DNA of 64,000 bases, from the NCBI GenBank assembly GCA_037043455.1, contig JAWPHD010003096.1, positions 164,673 to 228,672 on the forward strand. Reading direction: 5' to 3'. The DNA is from Cyrtodaria siliqua. Taxonomy: Eukaryota; Mollusca; Bivalvia; Adapedonta; Hiatellidae. Below the pieces are notes generated by a model. The model was not told where the DNA came from. It searched no databases and worked only from the letters and a program-made list of their open reading frames with translations. Made by a program: the position numbers and the translations under genes. Positions 1-11,750 of the stretch are shown here, piece by piece; the first letter of the stretch is position 1; every line of letters begins with the position of its first letter.

Positions 1-644
1 CCTATGTCAACGTCTAGGAAAGTAGCCTGCGATCACATGATAATTTGTCACATGACCATAGCTGAAATATCAAAATGGCGAACAGAATTTCTACACCGTG
101 ACACCACCAACTATCGGCTGCTGACTAACACGTAAACAGTCGAAAGAAATTATTTTCTACATTTTAATATATATTTTAATTTAATAATTTAATTTAAGTT
201 ATGTTGTTAAGAGCTATGTGATACTGGAACGTGCTGGTAAGTAAAATGCTGTGCTGTAACCCTATGGGAACGATTTGGTGGTGCGTATTAATAATGTTTT
301 GACGGCGGAGTGATATGCCAAAGTACAAACCATTATACTACCGCAATTCTGAACATAATTTACTGTATATTTAAAACATTCAAGCCGAAACATTGTTTTC
401 TTTTGTAATTTAAGCATTTCATATAAAGTTAATTCAGAAACATATTAGTGCAATCAAGAAATTTTGCATTTCCATCGTTTTTCATCGTTTGCTAAGATTC
501 TTGGTATTTGATGAAACGGTGACAGAGATGTATGTGTATGCAAGGAACGATAACTCTGGGTAGAGATTGGTCAAATCCGTAAACCAATGAAAATGAACCA
601 ATGAAAGGTCCTAAATATAGATAACCTTCAACTATTGATTTTAA

Positions 645-2399
645 TTACCTTCAACTATTGATTTTAAAGCCTGTCGTGCCCAGATCGCCCACTCCATAGA
701 AGATTTTAGTATAAAATGGTGTCGTAGAGAACATGCGGACCCAAACTCGCTTTCTACTTGGAAAAAGTCTATTCTTAAAATTATAGATACACGTATTAAC
801 TTTTATAATGCTAACCCCTCTTTATTACCTCCGAGACCTAGATTTTCCTTTCGTAATCTAAAATCGGGAATTCAGGAATTTCATAATAAATTTGTTTTAG
901 TTCCTGCAGATAAAGCAGCTAATAATGTAATTATTGTTTGACGCCTACATTACGTCAATATTTTATCTCTGGAACTCGGCAGCACCAATTCGTATACTCC
1001 AGTTAATTCTTCTGAGGAAAATGTTGTTTCCGCACATATTACTCGGTGCACTACTTTCAAGGCTGGTGTAAGCGATAAGCAAAATAAACTGCCTACCATG
1101 TACTGGATTCCTAAATTACATAAAAATCCGTATAAGGCTCGCTTTATTTCTAATTATAGTGCCTGCACCACAACAAACATCCCCAAACGTTTAACTTCTT
1201 GTCTTACTGCCGTTAAAGATCACGTTAAACTATATTGTAAAACTTATGAAAACTCTGGGATTAATTTATTTTGGTCTATAAAAAATTCAGGAGACGTTCT
1301 TGATAAAATTTTCAATAAAGGTCAAGTTTCATCAATAAGTACTTATGACTTCTCTACACTATATACAACCTTACCACATCATCTTATTAAAGACAAGCTA
1401 ATTTCTCTTATTCAAAAAACATTTGCTAGAGAAAATACTACATTTTTGGCATGTAATAATATTAAAGCGTTTTTCACTAGCGGCAGTTTAGACAATTATA
1501 CTATGTGGACTTGCTATGAAGTTTGTGAAGCACTCATCTTCCTATTAGATAATATTTTCGTCAGGTATGGTACCACCGTTTATAGACAAATTGTTGGTAT
1601 CCCTATGGGTACGAACTGTGCACCACTTGTCGTAGATTTGTTTTTATTTTGCTATGAAAGGGATTTCATGTTGAGTCTTTCACCAGATACCCAGGCAGAT
1701 GTTATTGAAGCTTTTAATGACACCTCTCGGTATCTGGATGACATACTGAACATTGACAACCCTTTCTTTCCAACTATGGTTCATACTATTTATCCTAAAG
1801 AACTTCGGCTTAATAAAGAAAATATATCTGATAATAACGCTTCTTTTCTTGATTTAGATCTCTCGATTGAAAATGGTAAAATAATTAACAAAATCTATGA
1901 CAAGAGAGATGATTTTAATTTTGACATTGTTAATTATCCCCACTTGGATGGGGATGTTCCCCGAGCAACTTCTTATGGGGTGTATCTGTCTCAACTTATT
2001 CGTTTTAATATTCGTAATCTTTGTATAACTAAAAAGTTACTCAATCAGGGTTACCGTTACCATAAACTTTGTAAAACCTTTGCAAACTTTTATTATCGTA
2101 CCCCTGATCTTCTTTCCAAATATAAATGTAATTTAAGGACTCTTTTGCGACAAGGACTATCACAACCTGACTTCTATGGTGATATGATTTATAAACTTCG
2201 TAAGATTCTTGGTCATGATCACTTTCATACTATCTTTGTTAAACTTGTTAAAAAGTTTATCAAAAGAGGTTATGACCCTATCATTTTGCAACGTACTGCA
2301 TGCTTGTTGGTGGACCCTTTTACAGTTCGCCACTATGCTTTCCTCTTTAATTGTACGATGACCGGACAGGCTGTGGACCCTATGATGACGCCTACCTAA
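645..2399 (+). pseudogene. Penelope-like element reverse transcriptase (one in-frame TGA)
   Basis: One frame stays open from 645 to the TAA at 2397-2399 apart from a single TGA at 939-941. An ATG-initiated part starts at 1,098 (433 residues). Visible RT landmarks in order are: VPADKAANN just before the TGA (the N-terminal DK-type motif of Penelope-like RTs), YWIPKLHK, YDFSTLYTTLPH (motif A, first catalytic Asp), GIPMGTNCAPLVVDLF (motif B), RYLDDI (motif C, catalytic DD) and FLDLDLS (motif D/E region). The protein copies element RNA into DNA. It probably starts upstream of 645 in a complete element, because residues before 1,098 are well conserved in this family. The TGA most likely replaces a sense codon by mutation. 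Recoding as selenocysteine is discussed separately. No endonuclease domain is present. Confidence 0.85.
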
Positions 2400-2658
2400 A
2401 GCCCAGTGGGACAGTGGCGTTTGATGTTTGTCCATGTTCTTTCTTGTCGTGCCCTTAATGGTGTATTCTCTTACTGCTCTGGCTTCTGCCAATTCATTGA
2501 GTACCTTCATTGTGGCTTTCTAGGCTATTGTTTTTTTGTATTATATTTACACGAGCATTTTTGTGTTTTACTTATATTGCCTATTGATGCTGCCTTGTTG
2601 GTTAGAGTTTATATCATGGTGGGGATTTCTTTATTTACACTGTCCTGTTTTAATGGGA

Positions 2659-2761
2659 TGACAGTAGGGTAAGTGTGAGGTTTGGTGCACCCTAGAACCG
2701 GTTTAAACCCCCAGTGGCCTACTTTGCCACTAACCGTTCCAAGGCGGTAGCCCTATTGTCA
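2659..2761 (+). other. Predicted stem-loop in the Penelope-like element 3' region
   Basis: TGACAGTAGGG (2659-2669) can pair over 11 positions with CCCTATTGTCA (2751-2761), including one G-U pair. The loop contains a smaller hairpin (AGTGG...CCACT) and the palindrome GTTTAAAC. It lies about 260 bp after the RT stop. Function unknown; it could be a structural signal recognised by the RT. Confidence 0.4.
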
Positions 2762-3729
2762 ACCCTTTTGTGTTTGTGATGTCGTTTGCATTTTTTTATT
2801 ACTTTTGCCTTTTCGTTTGTCTGTTTGCGTGTTTGTTTTTGTGTTTTGTGGTTGACTGTCGTCCTTGAATGCTGCTTTCCCTGTCTGGTATTTTTATCCT
2901 TCTTTACAAACACTGAAACAATGGCTTACTGCGCTTGTGTAGTCTTCGCTGACATTGGGTAAAAGCTGGTGTGGAGTCTTGAGTGAGCTTTGGAGTTAAT
3001 TTTTGGAGTGAATATTTGGAGTCAGTTTTGTAGTGAGTTTTTTAATTGATTTTTTTTTATGAATTAATTTTTTGTAAATTAATATTGATACGTGTAGACT
3101 CATCATGATGTGACATGAAATATGAATGAATGCTGTATAACATCTTGTAACTTGACTGTACTTCTCAGATTCTGGTTCCATACTATATCATCTCAAACGC
3201 GTTTTAGGAAAGGAACTCTATAAGCAACTGCTTTCGTTCCAATCCTTTTTCACATTTTGTATTATGTATATTTCACCGATTGTATAAATATTGGAAAAAA
3301 ATAAGTTTAAACCAAGCACATTAGGACAGTTTCACTTTCACCGTATACCAGAATGATATAAGCTTTTAGCTTCTGTGTGTCAGGGTTCTTGCATATATAA
3401 TCTTATATACATGGTCAGTACATAAGTTGCACCTTTTTAATTAAACTAGTACCTAAATAAAGATAATAAGTGGACCCTGAAGACCCTTAGAAGATGATTA
3501 ATGACTGAATATATATTGTCATGTATACGGAATTCATGTGTAACATCTTACATACATATATTAGTAGATATTCTTAAAACCACTCGAAACATTGCTTACA
3601 ATTAATATTGGTAGTATACGCTGTACTCGTTTGAATATTAATAATCAAGACATCTTCGTAGGGGAAGAGTTCGGGCTGCAGAAGTATAGACACTGCAACG
3701 AGGTATTTGACTGGTCGAATGATTTTAGC

Positions 3730-3945
3730 TCATCGCGTTAGGTTTCCATTGAGTAAGGCGTTACTTATGTGACATGACTAAATCGAGAGTTACGCATTAG
3801 AAAATTGACAATAGTCGCTTATTTTCAGTTAAACAAGTAGGAGAAATCTCATCTCTAACGCGTTAGAAAATCCGGAGTAACGCGTTAGAGATGGAATAAG
3901 TAATGCGTTACATGTTGTAACGCGTTACTTTTGGACTTATGACAC
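3730..3945 (+). repeat. TAACGCGTTA palindrome cluster, A1 right side (first)
   Basis: Several full or one-mismatch copies of the 10-bp palindrome TAACGCGTTA lie within about 210 bp, with related GTAATGCGTTAC forms between them. This corresponds to the right inverted repeat of the A core. Confidence 0.75.
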
Positions 3946-4141
3946 GAACCGCTACTCATACTCTTAATTCAACGCTCTAGGTTTGGGGGTTGACCAGCCC
4001 GGTTAAAGCCGTTTACAATTGTGTCTATAGAGTTTGGAAACTCCAAATACGCCAGTTATATAATATGTAATATATATACCTCGTCATCAGTAGGTTTAGG
4101 AACCGTGTACATATGTTGTAAAATGTGGCTGTTGTTGATGG

Positions 4142-4343
4142 AATTGAACTGAATGTTGTTTAACGGCTCATCAACACAGTATATGTTATTTAGAGCCGCC
4201 CCAGAGAGAGGGGAAGGATACATAGGAATCCGGGAACCTGCCCTACTCTTATTATCGAATAGATTCCTATGGTTCTTTAACGTGCTCGGAAGATAGACCG
4301 ATACACGGGACCGCCCGGTTTACGTCCCCATCCGACGGACGAG
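4142..4343 (-). mobile_element. Truncated tRNA-SINE with 12-bp target duplication
   Basis: Absent from the four other copies of this segment. Flanked by TGTTGTTGATGG at 4130-4141 and 4344-4355. The sequence is the body and tail of the SINE that is complete at 51,497-51,826 and 60,188-60,513, here lacking its tRNA head. The tail 'gttgtttaacggctcatcaa' is at the left, so the element is on the minus strand. Confidence 0.85.
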
Positions 4344-4355
4344 TGTTGTTGATGG

Positions 4356-4560
4356 GATAGCTACTTTAATTAGGCATGTCGGTATTTATTGACATGCACA
4401 CTAGCGTTTATTTAAGGGCTTTTAAGTAGAATACTGCTTAAGCCAGTGGTAGAGGACGTGAGAGGTGTTTCACCTTATATTACCTCTCATGAATGACTCA
4501 ATAAAAACGAGTCTGCTACTTTTCTCTCTTGCTTGTGAGTGTTGCTTTCAAAGGATCCAC
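4356..4560 (+). repeat. LTR-like segment, A1 first copy
   Basis: Continues from about 4,120 across the SINE. It has two adjacent hairpins: GAGAGGT...ACCTCTC, then a hairpin whose GACTC and GAGTC arms enclose AATAAA. A TATA-like 'tttaagggcttt' region lies upstream. Arrangement of a TATA-like element followed by a poly(A) signal in a hairpin is typical of LTR R regions. No LTR partner or internal retroelement domain is seen, so a solo LTR is only a possibility. Confidence 0.35.
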
Positions 4561-5084
4561 TTTAAAGTTTTCATTTAAGATTAGAAACTTCACCCTGACC
4601 TGTCCAAGTTCACAGTTTTATGGGAAGCTTGTTGAAGATGAGGGTGTCATTAAAGGTCTAAAATTGGAACTTCATCGTCAAGGTCAAGGTCAAGGATTAG
4701 TGTTTTGCCTAAATATGGCGTGTGCAAGGGACTTCTTCTAGATCGTTCAAGGTAAGAAGCTGAAACTGTGTATTAAGCGTGTTGAGGATGAGAGGGTGTC
4801 AATAAAGTTCTGCAATTGACCTTCACCATTTAGGTCAAGGTCTGGACTTGAGGTATTATTGAGATATCGAAAATACGGATATTCTACGATGGCTTCCATC
4901 GACATACTCTAGTTGAGCTTTGCAACTGTAAATCAGACGAACACGTTTGCTATGCAGCTAACTCCAGCACTCTAGGTGCCCAGTACAGTGATGCTATCGT
5001 AGTGGGAATATATCAAGGAGAACGTAACTACTATGCATAGTAAAGTGGAAATGTAACTAACGAGGTATTTGATTGGTCGAATGA

Positions 5085-5310
5085 TTTTAGCTCATCGCGT
5101 TAGGTTTCCACTGAGTAACGCTTACTTATGTGACATGTAACACGTAAGTGACTAAATCGAGAGTAACGCGTTAGAAAATTGACAATAGTCGCTTATTTTC
5201 AGTTCAACAAGTAGTAGAAAACTCATCTCTAATGCGTTAGAAAATCCGGAGTAACGCGTTAGAGATAGAATAAGTAATGCGTTACATGTTGTAACGCGTT
5301 ACTTTTGGAC
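5085..5310 (+). repeat. TAACGCGTTA palindrome cluster, A1 right side (second)
   Basis: Second copy of the cluster produced by the local duplication, with the palindrome at about 5,164, 5,252 and 5,291 and degenerate forms between. Confidence 0.75.
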
Positions 5311-5512
5311 TTATGACACGAACCGCTACTCATACCCGTAATTCAACGCTCTAGGTTTGGGGGTTGACCAGCCCGGTTAAAGCCGTTTACAATTGTGTCT
5401 ATAAAGTTTGGAAACTCAAAATATAATTATAATATATAGTTATATAATATATAATATATATACCTCATCATCAGTAGGTTTAGGAACGATGTACATATGT
5501 TGTAAAATGTGG

Positions 5513-5750
5513 CTGTTGTTGGCGGGATAGCTACTTTAATTAGGCATGTCGGTATTTATTGACATGCACACTAGCGTTTATTTAGTGCTGTGTGAAGGCT
5601 ATCAGGGCTTTTAAGTAGAATACTGTTTAAGACGGTGGTAGAGGGCGTGAGAGGTGTTTCACCTTATATTACCTCTCATGAACTGACTCAATAAAACCGA
5701 GTCTGCTACTTTTCTCTCTTGCTTGTGAGTGTTGCTTTCAAAGGATCCAC
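5513..5750 (+). repeat. LTR-like segment, A1 second copy
   Basis: Uninterrupted version of the segment split by the SINE at 4,142. The poly(A) signal hairpin (gactcaataaaaccgagtc) is at about 5,683-5,701, and the GAGAGGT...ACCTCTC hairpin is just before it. Confidence 0.35.
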
Positions 5751-6254
5751 TTTAAAGATTTCATTTAAGATTAGAAACTTCACCCTGACCTTCCAAGTTC
5801 ACAGTTTTATGCGGAGCGTGTTGAAGATGAGGGTGTCATTAAAGGTCTAAAATTGGAACTTCATCGTCAAGGTCAAGGATTAGTGTTTTGCTTAAATATG
5901 GCGTGTGCAAGGGACTTCTTCTAGATCGTTCAAGGTAAGAAGCTGAAACTGTGTATTAAGCTTGTTGAGGATGAGAGGGTGTCAATAAAGTTCTGCAACT
6001 GAACTTCACCATATAGGTCAAGGTCTGGACTTGAGGTATCATTGAGATATCGAAAATACGGATATTCTATGATGGCTTCCATCGACTTACTCTAGTTGAG
6101 CTTTGCAATTGTAGATCAGACGAACACGTTTGCTATGCAGCTAACTCAAGCACTCTAGGTGCCCAGTACAGTGATGCTATCGTAGTGGGAATATATCAAG
6201 GAGAACGTAACTACTATGCATAGTAAAGTGGAAATGTAACTTAAGAACAAAACA

Positions 6255-7876
6255 AAAAAATAGCAAAAAGAAGAAGAAGAAGAAAAAGAAAAGGAAGAAG
6301 AAGAAGAAAAGGAAGAAGAAGAAGAAGCGCTGAAAGTCTCTGAAATAAAGGTAACCGCCCAATGTGGGACCGGGTGGGCATGTTCGAACCCGCGACGCCA
6401 ATATTAAGTCTCATGCTCTGCTAACTAATCGAATCAGCCGAGCTATGATGTTATCAACGGTACTCATTAGATAAGACTACACCAATTACTAGCCAATCAG
6501 CGGGCCGGGAAAAGTTCCAGGTAAATTCGGAGCTATTACATAGAATCTCTTACTTTTGATTGGTTGACAAGATAAACAAACCAAAAACCTTTGCTGAAAA
6601 ATTAAAATTCATCTTTTGAAGGTTAAATCATACATTTGTGCAATGTATTCATATTTTGTGGTATAATAAAAACAAGAAGTATATTTTACATTTTCTTTGT
6701 GTTTCTACATGCAAGTAGGTGGGTCACTACCATCCAACCCAAACAGCTTTTTCAAAACATACTCAAGGTATGGTTTGTGTATGTTTTTTTTTTATATAAC
6801 TTAGATAGGTCTTTCAAAACAAGTCGGCAAAAATATAGCTTCTTATTTTAGGGAACCCAGTACAGAGCTTAGAGCTATAATGGACGTCTACGGAAAATGA
6901 ATTGGTGTAGTAGGACCATTTATGGCTTGTGCGTACAGTATGACGTTATCAAGTGTAGTACTTGTTAAAAAGTTTGATACCGCATAAGTATGTGTCAGGT
7001 CTAGTGCCGTTTTGAGGTTTCTGAATGAAACGAAATGAAACGGTATCAGAAATAACTTGTTCGCTGCTTTTACAAATAAAAAGAGAGTAAAACGAGCCAA
7101 TCACGGCATACTATAATAGTAGAACTATCATGAGGCAAAGCAAACAGAAGAACAAATAAACGGCAAAACAGAAGGTCAAATGCGGAGTGGCGAATAATTG
7201 AATTGGATAAGCCACAGCCTCCGGACCTCCATGTCTGTTATGGGGATCACCTAGCTACATAACTGTCATGCAACGTCTACAGGCGATTAAGCATTTACAT
7301 GTAGCAGTTAAACATATATATTTTCCATTTAACCAGTTACATTTTATAGAGAATTTTGTTTATATTCGTCTTAATTATGGTATTATGCAAATGTCGCAGC
7401 AGGTAACTCTCTGTTTACACTAGCCAGAATCCATAGCAATTAAAATCATAACGAGACAATGACACTTATAAATAAAGCAAGCAATGGAAGGTTATCATAA
7501 AAATAACCAGTCTGGTTCCCATTTCTTAACTGTACCGTGACTTACCGTGTGGATACCAGCGTATGTGTGAAAACGAAACTATATATATGTTCGGCACAGA
7601 AATGAACGACTGGTGGCGATTATGAGTTCGTTTAAATAATCGAATGGAATTTATAGCTTAGGATTGGAATGGTTATTGTCGGAAGCTGAAACAAACTCTC
7701 AATCCGATGTGTCTAGTGGTTAGGATTCCTGGTTTTCACCCAGGCGGCCTGGTACAACTCCAGATCCCGAAAATTACTTTTACCATATCTAGATATAACA
7801 TGAAGACTGATGCATATGCTCTGAAAACATCAGCGACGTAGAATGTTACAAGTACACAAATGATGCTCACTCAAGA
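6255..7876 (+). repeat. Repeat unit B1 (long form)
   Basis: In order: a GAA-rich tract (about 6,265-6,330), a tRNA-Lys-like relic on the minus strand (6,357-6,443), the extra 450 bp found only in B units directly after an A, the common body, and a tRNA-Glu-like relic on the plus strand (7,703-7,771). The tRNA-Glu relic keeps the TTC anticodon loop but has lost the B box. No coding sequence. Confidence 0.85.
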
Positions 7877-9149
7877 CGAAGAAGAAGTTGACGAAGAAGA
7901 AGAAGAAAAAGAAAAAGAAGAAGACAACAAGAGAAGAAAATGAAGAAGAAGAAAAAGAAGAAGAAGTAGGAAAAGAAGAAGAAGAAGAAGAAGAAGAAGA
8001 AGAAAAAGAAAAAGAAGAAGAAGAAGAAGAAGAAAAAGAAAAGAAGAAGAAGAAGAAGAAGAAGAAGAAGAAGAAGAAGAAGAAGAAGAAGAAGAAGAAG
8101 AAGGAGAAGAAAAAGAAGCAGAAGAAAGAAAAAGAATAGTAAGCGCTAAAAGTGTCTGAAATAAAGGTAACCGTCGAACGTGGGACGGGGTGGGGTTGCT
8201 TGAACCCACGACCCTGATATTAAAAGTCCCTTGCTGTACCAACTAAGCGTAAAGTGTGGCGTTATCAATTGTAGTGCTTGTTAAAAGTATGATACCGCAT
8301 AAGTGTGTGTCAGGTGTCAGGTCTAGTCCCGTTTTGAGGTTCTGAATGAAAGAAATGAAACGGTATCAGATTAATTTGATGTTTGCTGCTTTTACAAAAC
8401 ACAAGAGAGTAAAACGAGCCAATCACGGCATACTATAATAGTAGAATTATCATGAAGCAAAGCTACCAGAAGAACAAATCAACGGCAAAACAGAGGTCAA
8501 ATGCGGAGTGGCGAATAATTGAATTGGATAAGCCACGGCCTCCGGACCTCCATGTCTGTTATAGTGATCACCTAGCTATATAACTTAACATAACGTCATG
8601 CAACGTCTACAAGCGATTAAGCATTTACATATAGCAGTTACACATATTTTCTTTATATTTAACCAGTTACATCTTTATAGAGAAACACGTTTAAATTCGT
8701 CTGGAGTATTATGCAAAATGTCACATCAGGTAACTACCTCTCTGTTGACACTAGCCAGAATCCCAGCAATTAATGAATACAAATAAAATCATTACGAGAC
8801 AATGACACTTATAATAAAGACAAGCAATCGTAGGTTATCGTAAAAATAACCAGCCTGGTTCCCATTGCTTATATGTACCTTGACTTAGCGTGTGGATACC
8901 AGCGTATGTGTAAAAACGAACTAGGCACATGAACGACTGGTGTCGATTTCGAGTTCATTTAAATAATAGACTGGAATTTAGCTTAGGGCTTGAAAGGTAA
9001 TTGTCCGAAGATAAAACTCACTCATTCCGGTGTGTCTAGTTGTTAGGATTCCTGGTTTCACCCAGCGGCCCTAGTACAAAATCACGGCCCTGAAAATTAT
9101 TTTTACCATATCTAGATATAACGTTTAGGTGGGTGTAACCCCCATCCCC
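7877..9149 (+). repeat. Repeat unit B2 (short form)
   Basis: GAA tract (about 7,877-8,137), a tRNA-Lys-like relic on the minus strand cut short near 8,249 by a deletion, the common body, and a tRNA-Glu-like relic (9,026-9,093, plus strand). It runs directly into unit A2, as B8 and B10 run into A4 and A5. Confidence 0.85.
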
Positions 9150-9323
9150 TCTTGAATCCGGAATACCAGATAAATTGATGACGGAATCCGGAATACTCTC
9201 TAAATTACAGCCTGAATCCGGAATACTGTTTGAGTTCAAACTGCGCCCTTAAACAAACTACCCGCCGCATAACGGCAAAAGGACACTACAAACCCGTAAA
9301 AACTCTATACATATATTCATATC

Positions 9324-9362
<39 letters not shown>

Positions 9363-9519
9363 TAATAAAAATAATAAAGACTTTATTTAACGAGAGAACT
9401 CATAATAAAATAAATTGGCCGATTAAAAGCATAGAAATTTTGACGGGTGCTTAAAATACCCGTGATTGAATATGCGTAAAAATAATTATGAGTTGGGTAA
9501 CTCTTATATAAGTGGCAGT

Positions 9520-9755
9520 TTATGTCATTACTCTTAAATTTCTACCGCGTTACTCACGATTTTCTAACCGTTAGAAATTAGATTTCCTCTATATATTCAA
9601 CAGAAAAGTAACAATAATTCAACATTTTTAACGCGTTAGACATAAAATAGTAACGCATTACTTTTTTTACATGTTTAATCAAACAGTAACGTGCTACTTG
9701 TTAATCATTGTTTGCATTCTAGGAGTAGCGCGAAGCAGCAAGTAACGCGTTACTT
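9520..9755 (+). repeat. Left TAACGCGTTA cluster of A2
   Basis: Contains degenerate and perfect forms of the palindrome and aligns, as a diverged inverted repeat, with the right cluster at 11,415-11,617. Confidence 0.65.
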
Positions 9756-10459
9756 GTCAGATCCAAGTCTCACCCAGAGGCCATCATTGACCTCTGTCAA
9801 CGTCTAAGAAAGTAGCCTGCAATCACATGATAATTTGTCACATGACCATAGCTGAAATATCAAAATGGCGAACAGAACTTCCACACCGTGACACCACCAA
9901 CTATCGGCTGCTGACTAACACGTAAACAGTCGAAAGAAACACGACTTATTTTCTACATTTTGATATATATTTTAAGTTAATAATTTAATTTAAGTTATGT
10001 TGTTAAGAGCTATGTGATACTGGAACGTGCTGGTAAGTAAAATGCTGTACTGTAACCCCATGGGAACGATTTGGTGTTGCGTATTAATAATGTTTTGACG
10101 GCGGAGGGATATGCCAAAGTACAAACCATTATCCTACCGCAATTCTGAACATAATTTACTGTATATTAAAAACATTCAAGCCGCAACATTGTTTTCTTTT
10201 GTAATTTAAGCATTTCATATAAAGTTAATTCAGAAATATATTAGTGCAATCAAGAAATTTTGCATTTCCATCGTTTTTCTTCGTTTGCCAAGATTCTTGG
10301 TATTTGATGAAACGTTGACAGAGATGTATGTGTATGCAAGGAACGACAACTCTTGGTAGAGATTGGTCAAATCCGTAAACCAATGAAAATGAAGTTAACA
10401 AACACTGAAACAATGGCTTACCGCGCTTGTGTAGTCTTCGCTGACATTGGGTAAAAGCT

Positions 10460-10735
10460 GGTGTGGAGTCTTGAGTGAGCTTAGGCAGTACAGTGCGGAC
10501 CTACGATGCCATTGCGTTCGGACGCTGTGGTTTTTATAGGACCCTATATATCATTTTCGAGTTAATTTTTGGAGTGAATATTTGGAGTCAGTTTTGTAGA
10601 GTTTCAATTTTTTTTTTTATATATTCAATTCCTTTTGGTTCTATCGATCATTGCATATTTCACAAAATCTGACTCCAAAAACTCATTCCAAAATTTGACT
10701 ACAAAGCTCACTACAAGACTTCACTGGAACTTTAA
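10460..10735 (+). repeat. Inner inverted repeat of the A core
   Basis: Left side: repeated TTTGGAGT and GGAGTCAG words (10,462-10,600). Right side: their reverse complements, such as 'ctgactccaaaaactcattcc' with 'ctcactacaagacttcac' (10,665-10,730). Its centre lies close to the midpoint between the two TAACGCGTTA clusters. Confidence 0.65.
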
Positions 10736-11414
10736 CAACTACCCCGCCATATTTATACGTGTAGACTCGTCATTATGTGACATGAAATATGAATGAATGC
10801 TGTATAACATCTTGTAACTTGACTGTACTTCTCAGACTCTGGTTCCATAACCATATCATCCCACACGCGTTTTAGGAAAGGAACTCTATAAGCATCTGCT
10901 TTCGTTCCAATCCTTTTTCACATTTTGTATTATGTACATTTCACCGATTGTATAAATATTGGAAATAAAATAAGTTTAAACCAAGCACATTAGGACAGTT
11001 TCACTTTCACCGTATACCGGAATGATATAAGCCTTTAGCTTTTGTGTGTCAGGGTTCTTGCATATATAATCTTATATACATGGTCAGTACATAAGTTGCA
11101 CCTTTTTAATTAAACTAGTACCTAAATAAAGATAATAAGTGGACCCTGAAGACCCTTAGCATATGAATAATGACTGAATATATATTGCCATGTATACGGA
11201 ATTCATGTGTAACATCTTACATACATATATTAGTAGATATTCTTAAAACCACTCGAAACATTGCTTACAACTAATATTGGTAGTATACGCTGTACTCGTT
11301 TGAATATTAATAATCAAGACATCTTCGTTGGTGAAGAGTTCGGGCTACAGAAGTATAGACACTGCAACGAGGTATTTGACTGGTCGAATGATTTTAGCTC
11401 ATCGCGTTAGGTTT

Positions 11415-11617
11415 CCATTGAGTAACGCGTTACTTATGTGACATGTAACGGGTAAGTGACTAAATCGAGAGTTACGCGTTAGAAAATTGACTATAGTCGC
11501 TTATTTTCAGTTAAACAAGTAGGAGAAAACTCATCTCTAACGCGTTAAAAAATCCGGAGTAACGCGTTAGATATGGAATATGTAATGCGTTACAAGTTGT
11601 TACGCGTTACTTTTGGA
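11415..11617 (+). repeat. Right TAACGCGTTA cluster of A2
   Basis: Carries about five copies or near copies of TAACGCGTTA or its variant TTACGCGTTA within 200 bp, at the same places as in the other A units. Confidence 0.7.
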
Positions 11618-11750
11618 CTTATGACACGAACCGTAACTCATACACTTAATTCAACGCTCTAGGTTTGGGGGTTGACAAGCCCGGTTAAAGCCGTTTACAA
11701 TTGTGTCTATAGAGTTTGGAAACTCAAAATACGCCAGTTATATAATATAT

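Larger units (their letters stand above)
598..2902 (+). mobile_element. 5'-truncated Penelope-like retroelement inserted in unit A
   Basis: Other A copies read directly from 'accaatgaaaatgaa' into 'gtttacaaacactg' (for example 32,719-32,745), whereas here about 2,305 bp lies between them. The insert carries a reverse transcriptase reading frame and a 3' non-coding region of about 500 bp. Only some 45 bp precede the open frame, so any N-terminal endonuclease is absent and the copy looks 5'-truncated. Near its 5' edge a stretch of about 23 bp is duplicated in tandem (about 620-666). No clean target duplication is seen, apart from a repeat of 'ccaatgaaa' at the left junction. The RT ends shortly after its thumb region without a GIY-YIG domain. 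That would fit the Naiad-type permuted Penelope-like elements or an endonuclease-less copy, but this is inference. Confidence 0.8.
3695..6240 (+). repeat. Tandem duplication of the right part of unit A
   Basis: Sequence from 'aacgaggtatttga' at about 3,695 restarts at about 5,047-5,060 and runs again to about 6,240. Both copies hold the TAACGCGTTA cluster, the LTR-like segment and the AGGTCA-rich tail. After removing the SINE in the first copy, the two are of similar length (about 1.15 kb). Copies at 9,150, 25,236 and 31,497 have a single right part, so this is local to copy 1. Confidence 0.8.
1..6254 (+). repeat. Repeat unit A, copy 1 (5' end outside window)
   Basis: This segment matches the A copies at 9,150, 25,236 and 31,497 almost base for base outside its insertions. 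It begins inside the unit, so the left TAACGCGTTA cluster is missing. It carries a Penelope-like insertion (598-2902). Its right part is present twice (about 3,695-5,052 and 5,058-6,240), the first copy holding a SINE insertion. No host coding sequence is visible. Confidence 0.85.

Noticed and set aside
2400..2902. Hammerhead ribozyme or SECIS element in the Penelope-like 3' region
   Set aside because: No CTGATGA...GAAA hammerhead core. The ATGA at 2,658 is not matched by a GA-containing partner and an AA loop as a SECIS needs.
4529..4741. 70-residue frame that recurs at 12,377-12,583
   Set aside because: Other A copies (5,720, 28,020, 34,445) carry small indels that break the frame, and the sequence is an AGGTCA-rich repeat tail. 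No selection for coding is visible.
7703..7771. Functional tRNA-Glu genes in B units
   Set aside because: The A-box region and anticodon loop are well kept, but the B box reads GGTACAACTC and the acceptor ends do not pair, so these are relics.
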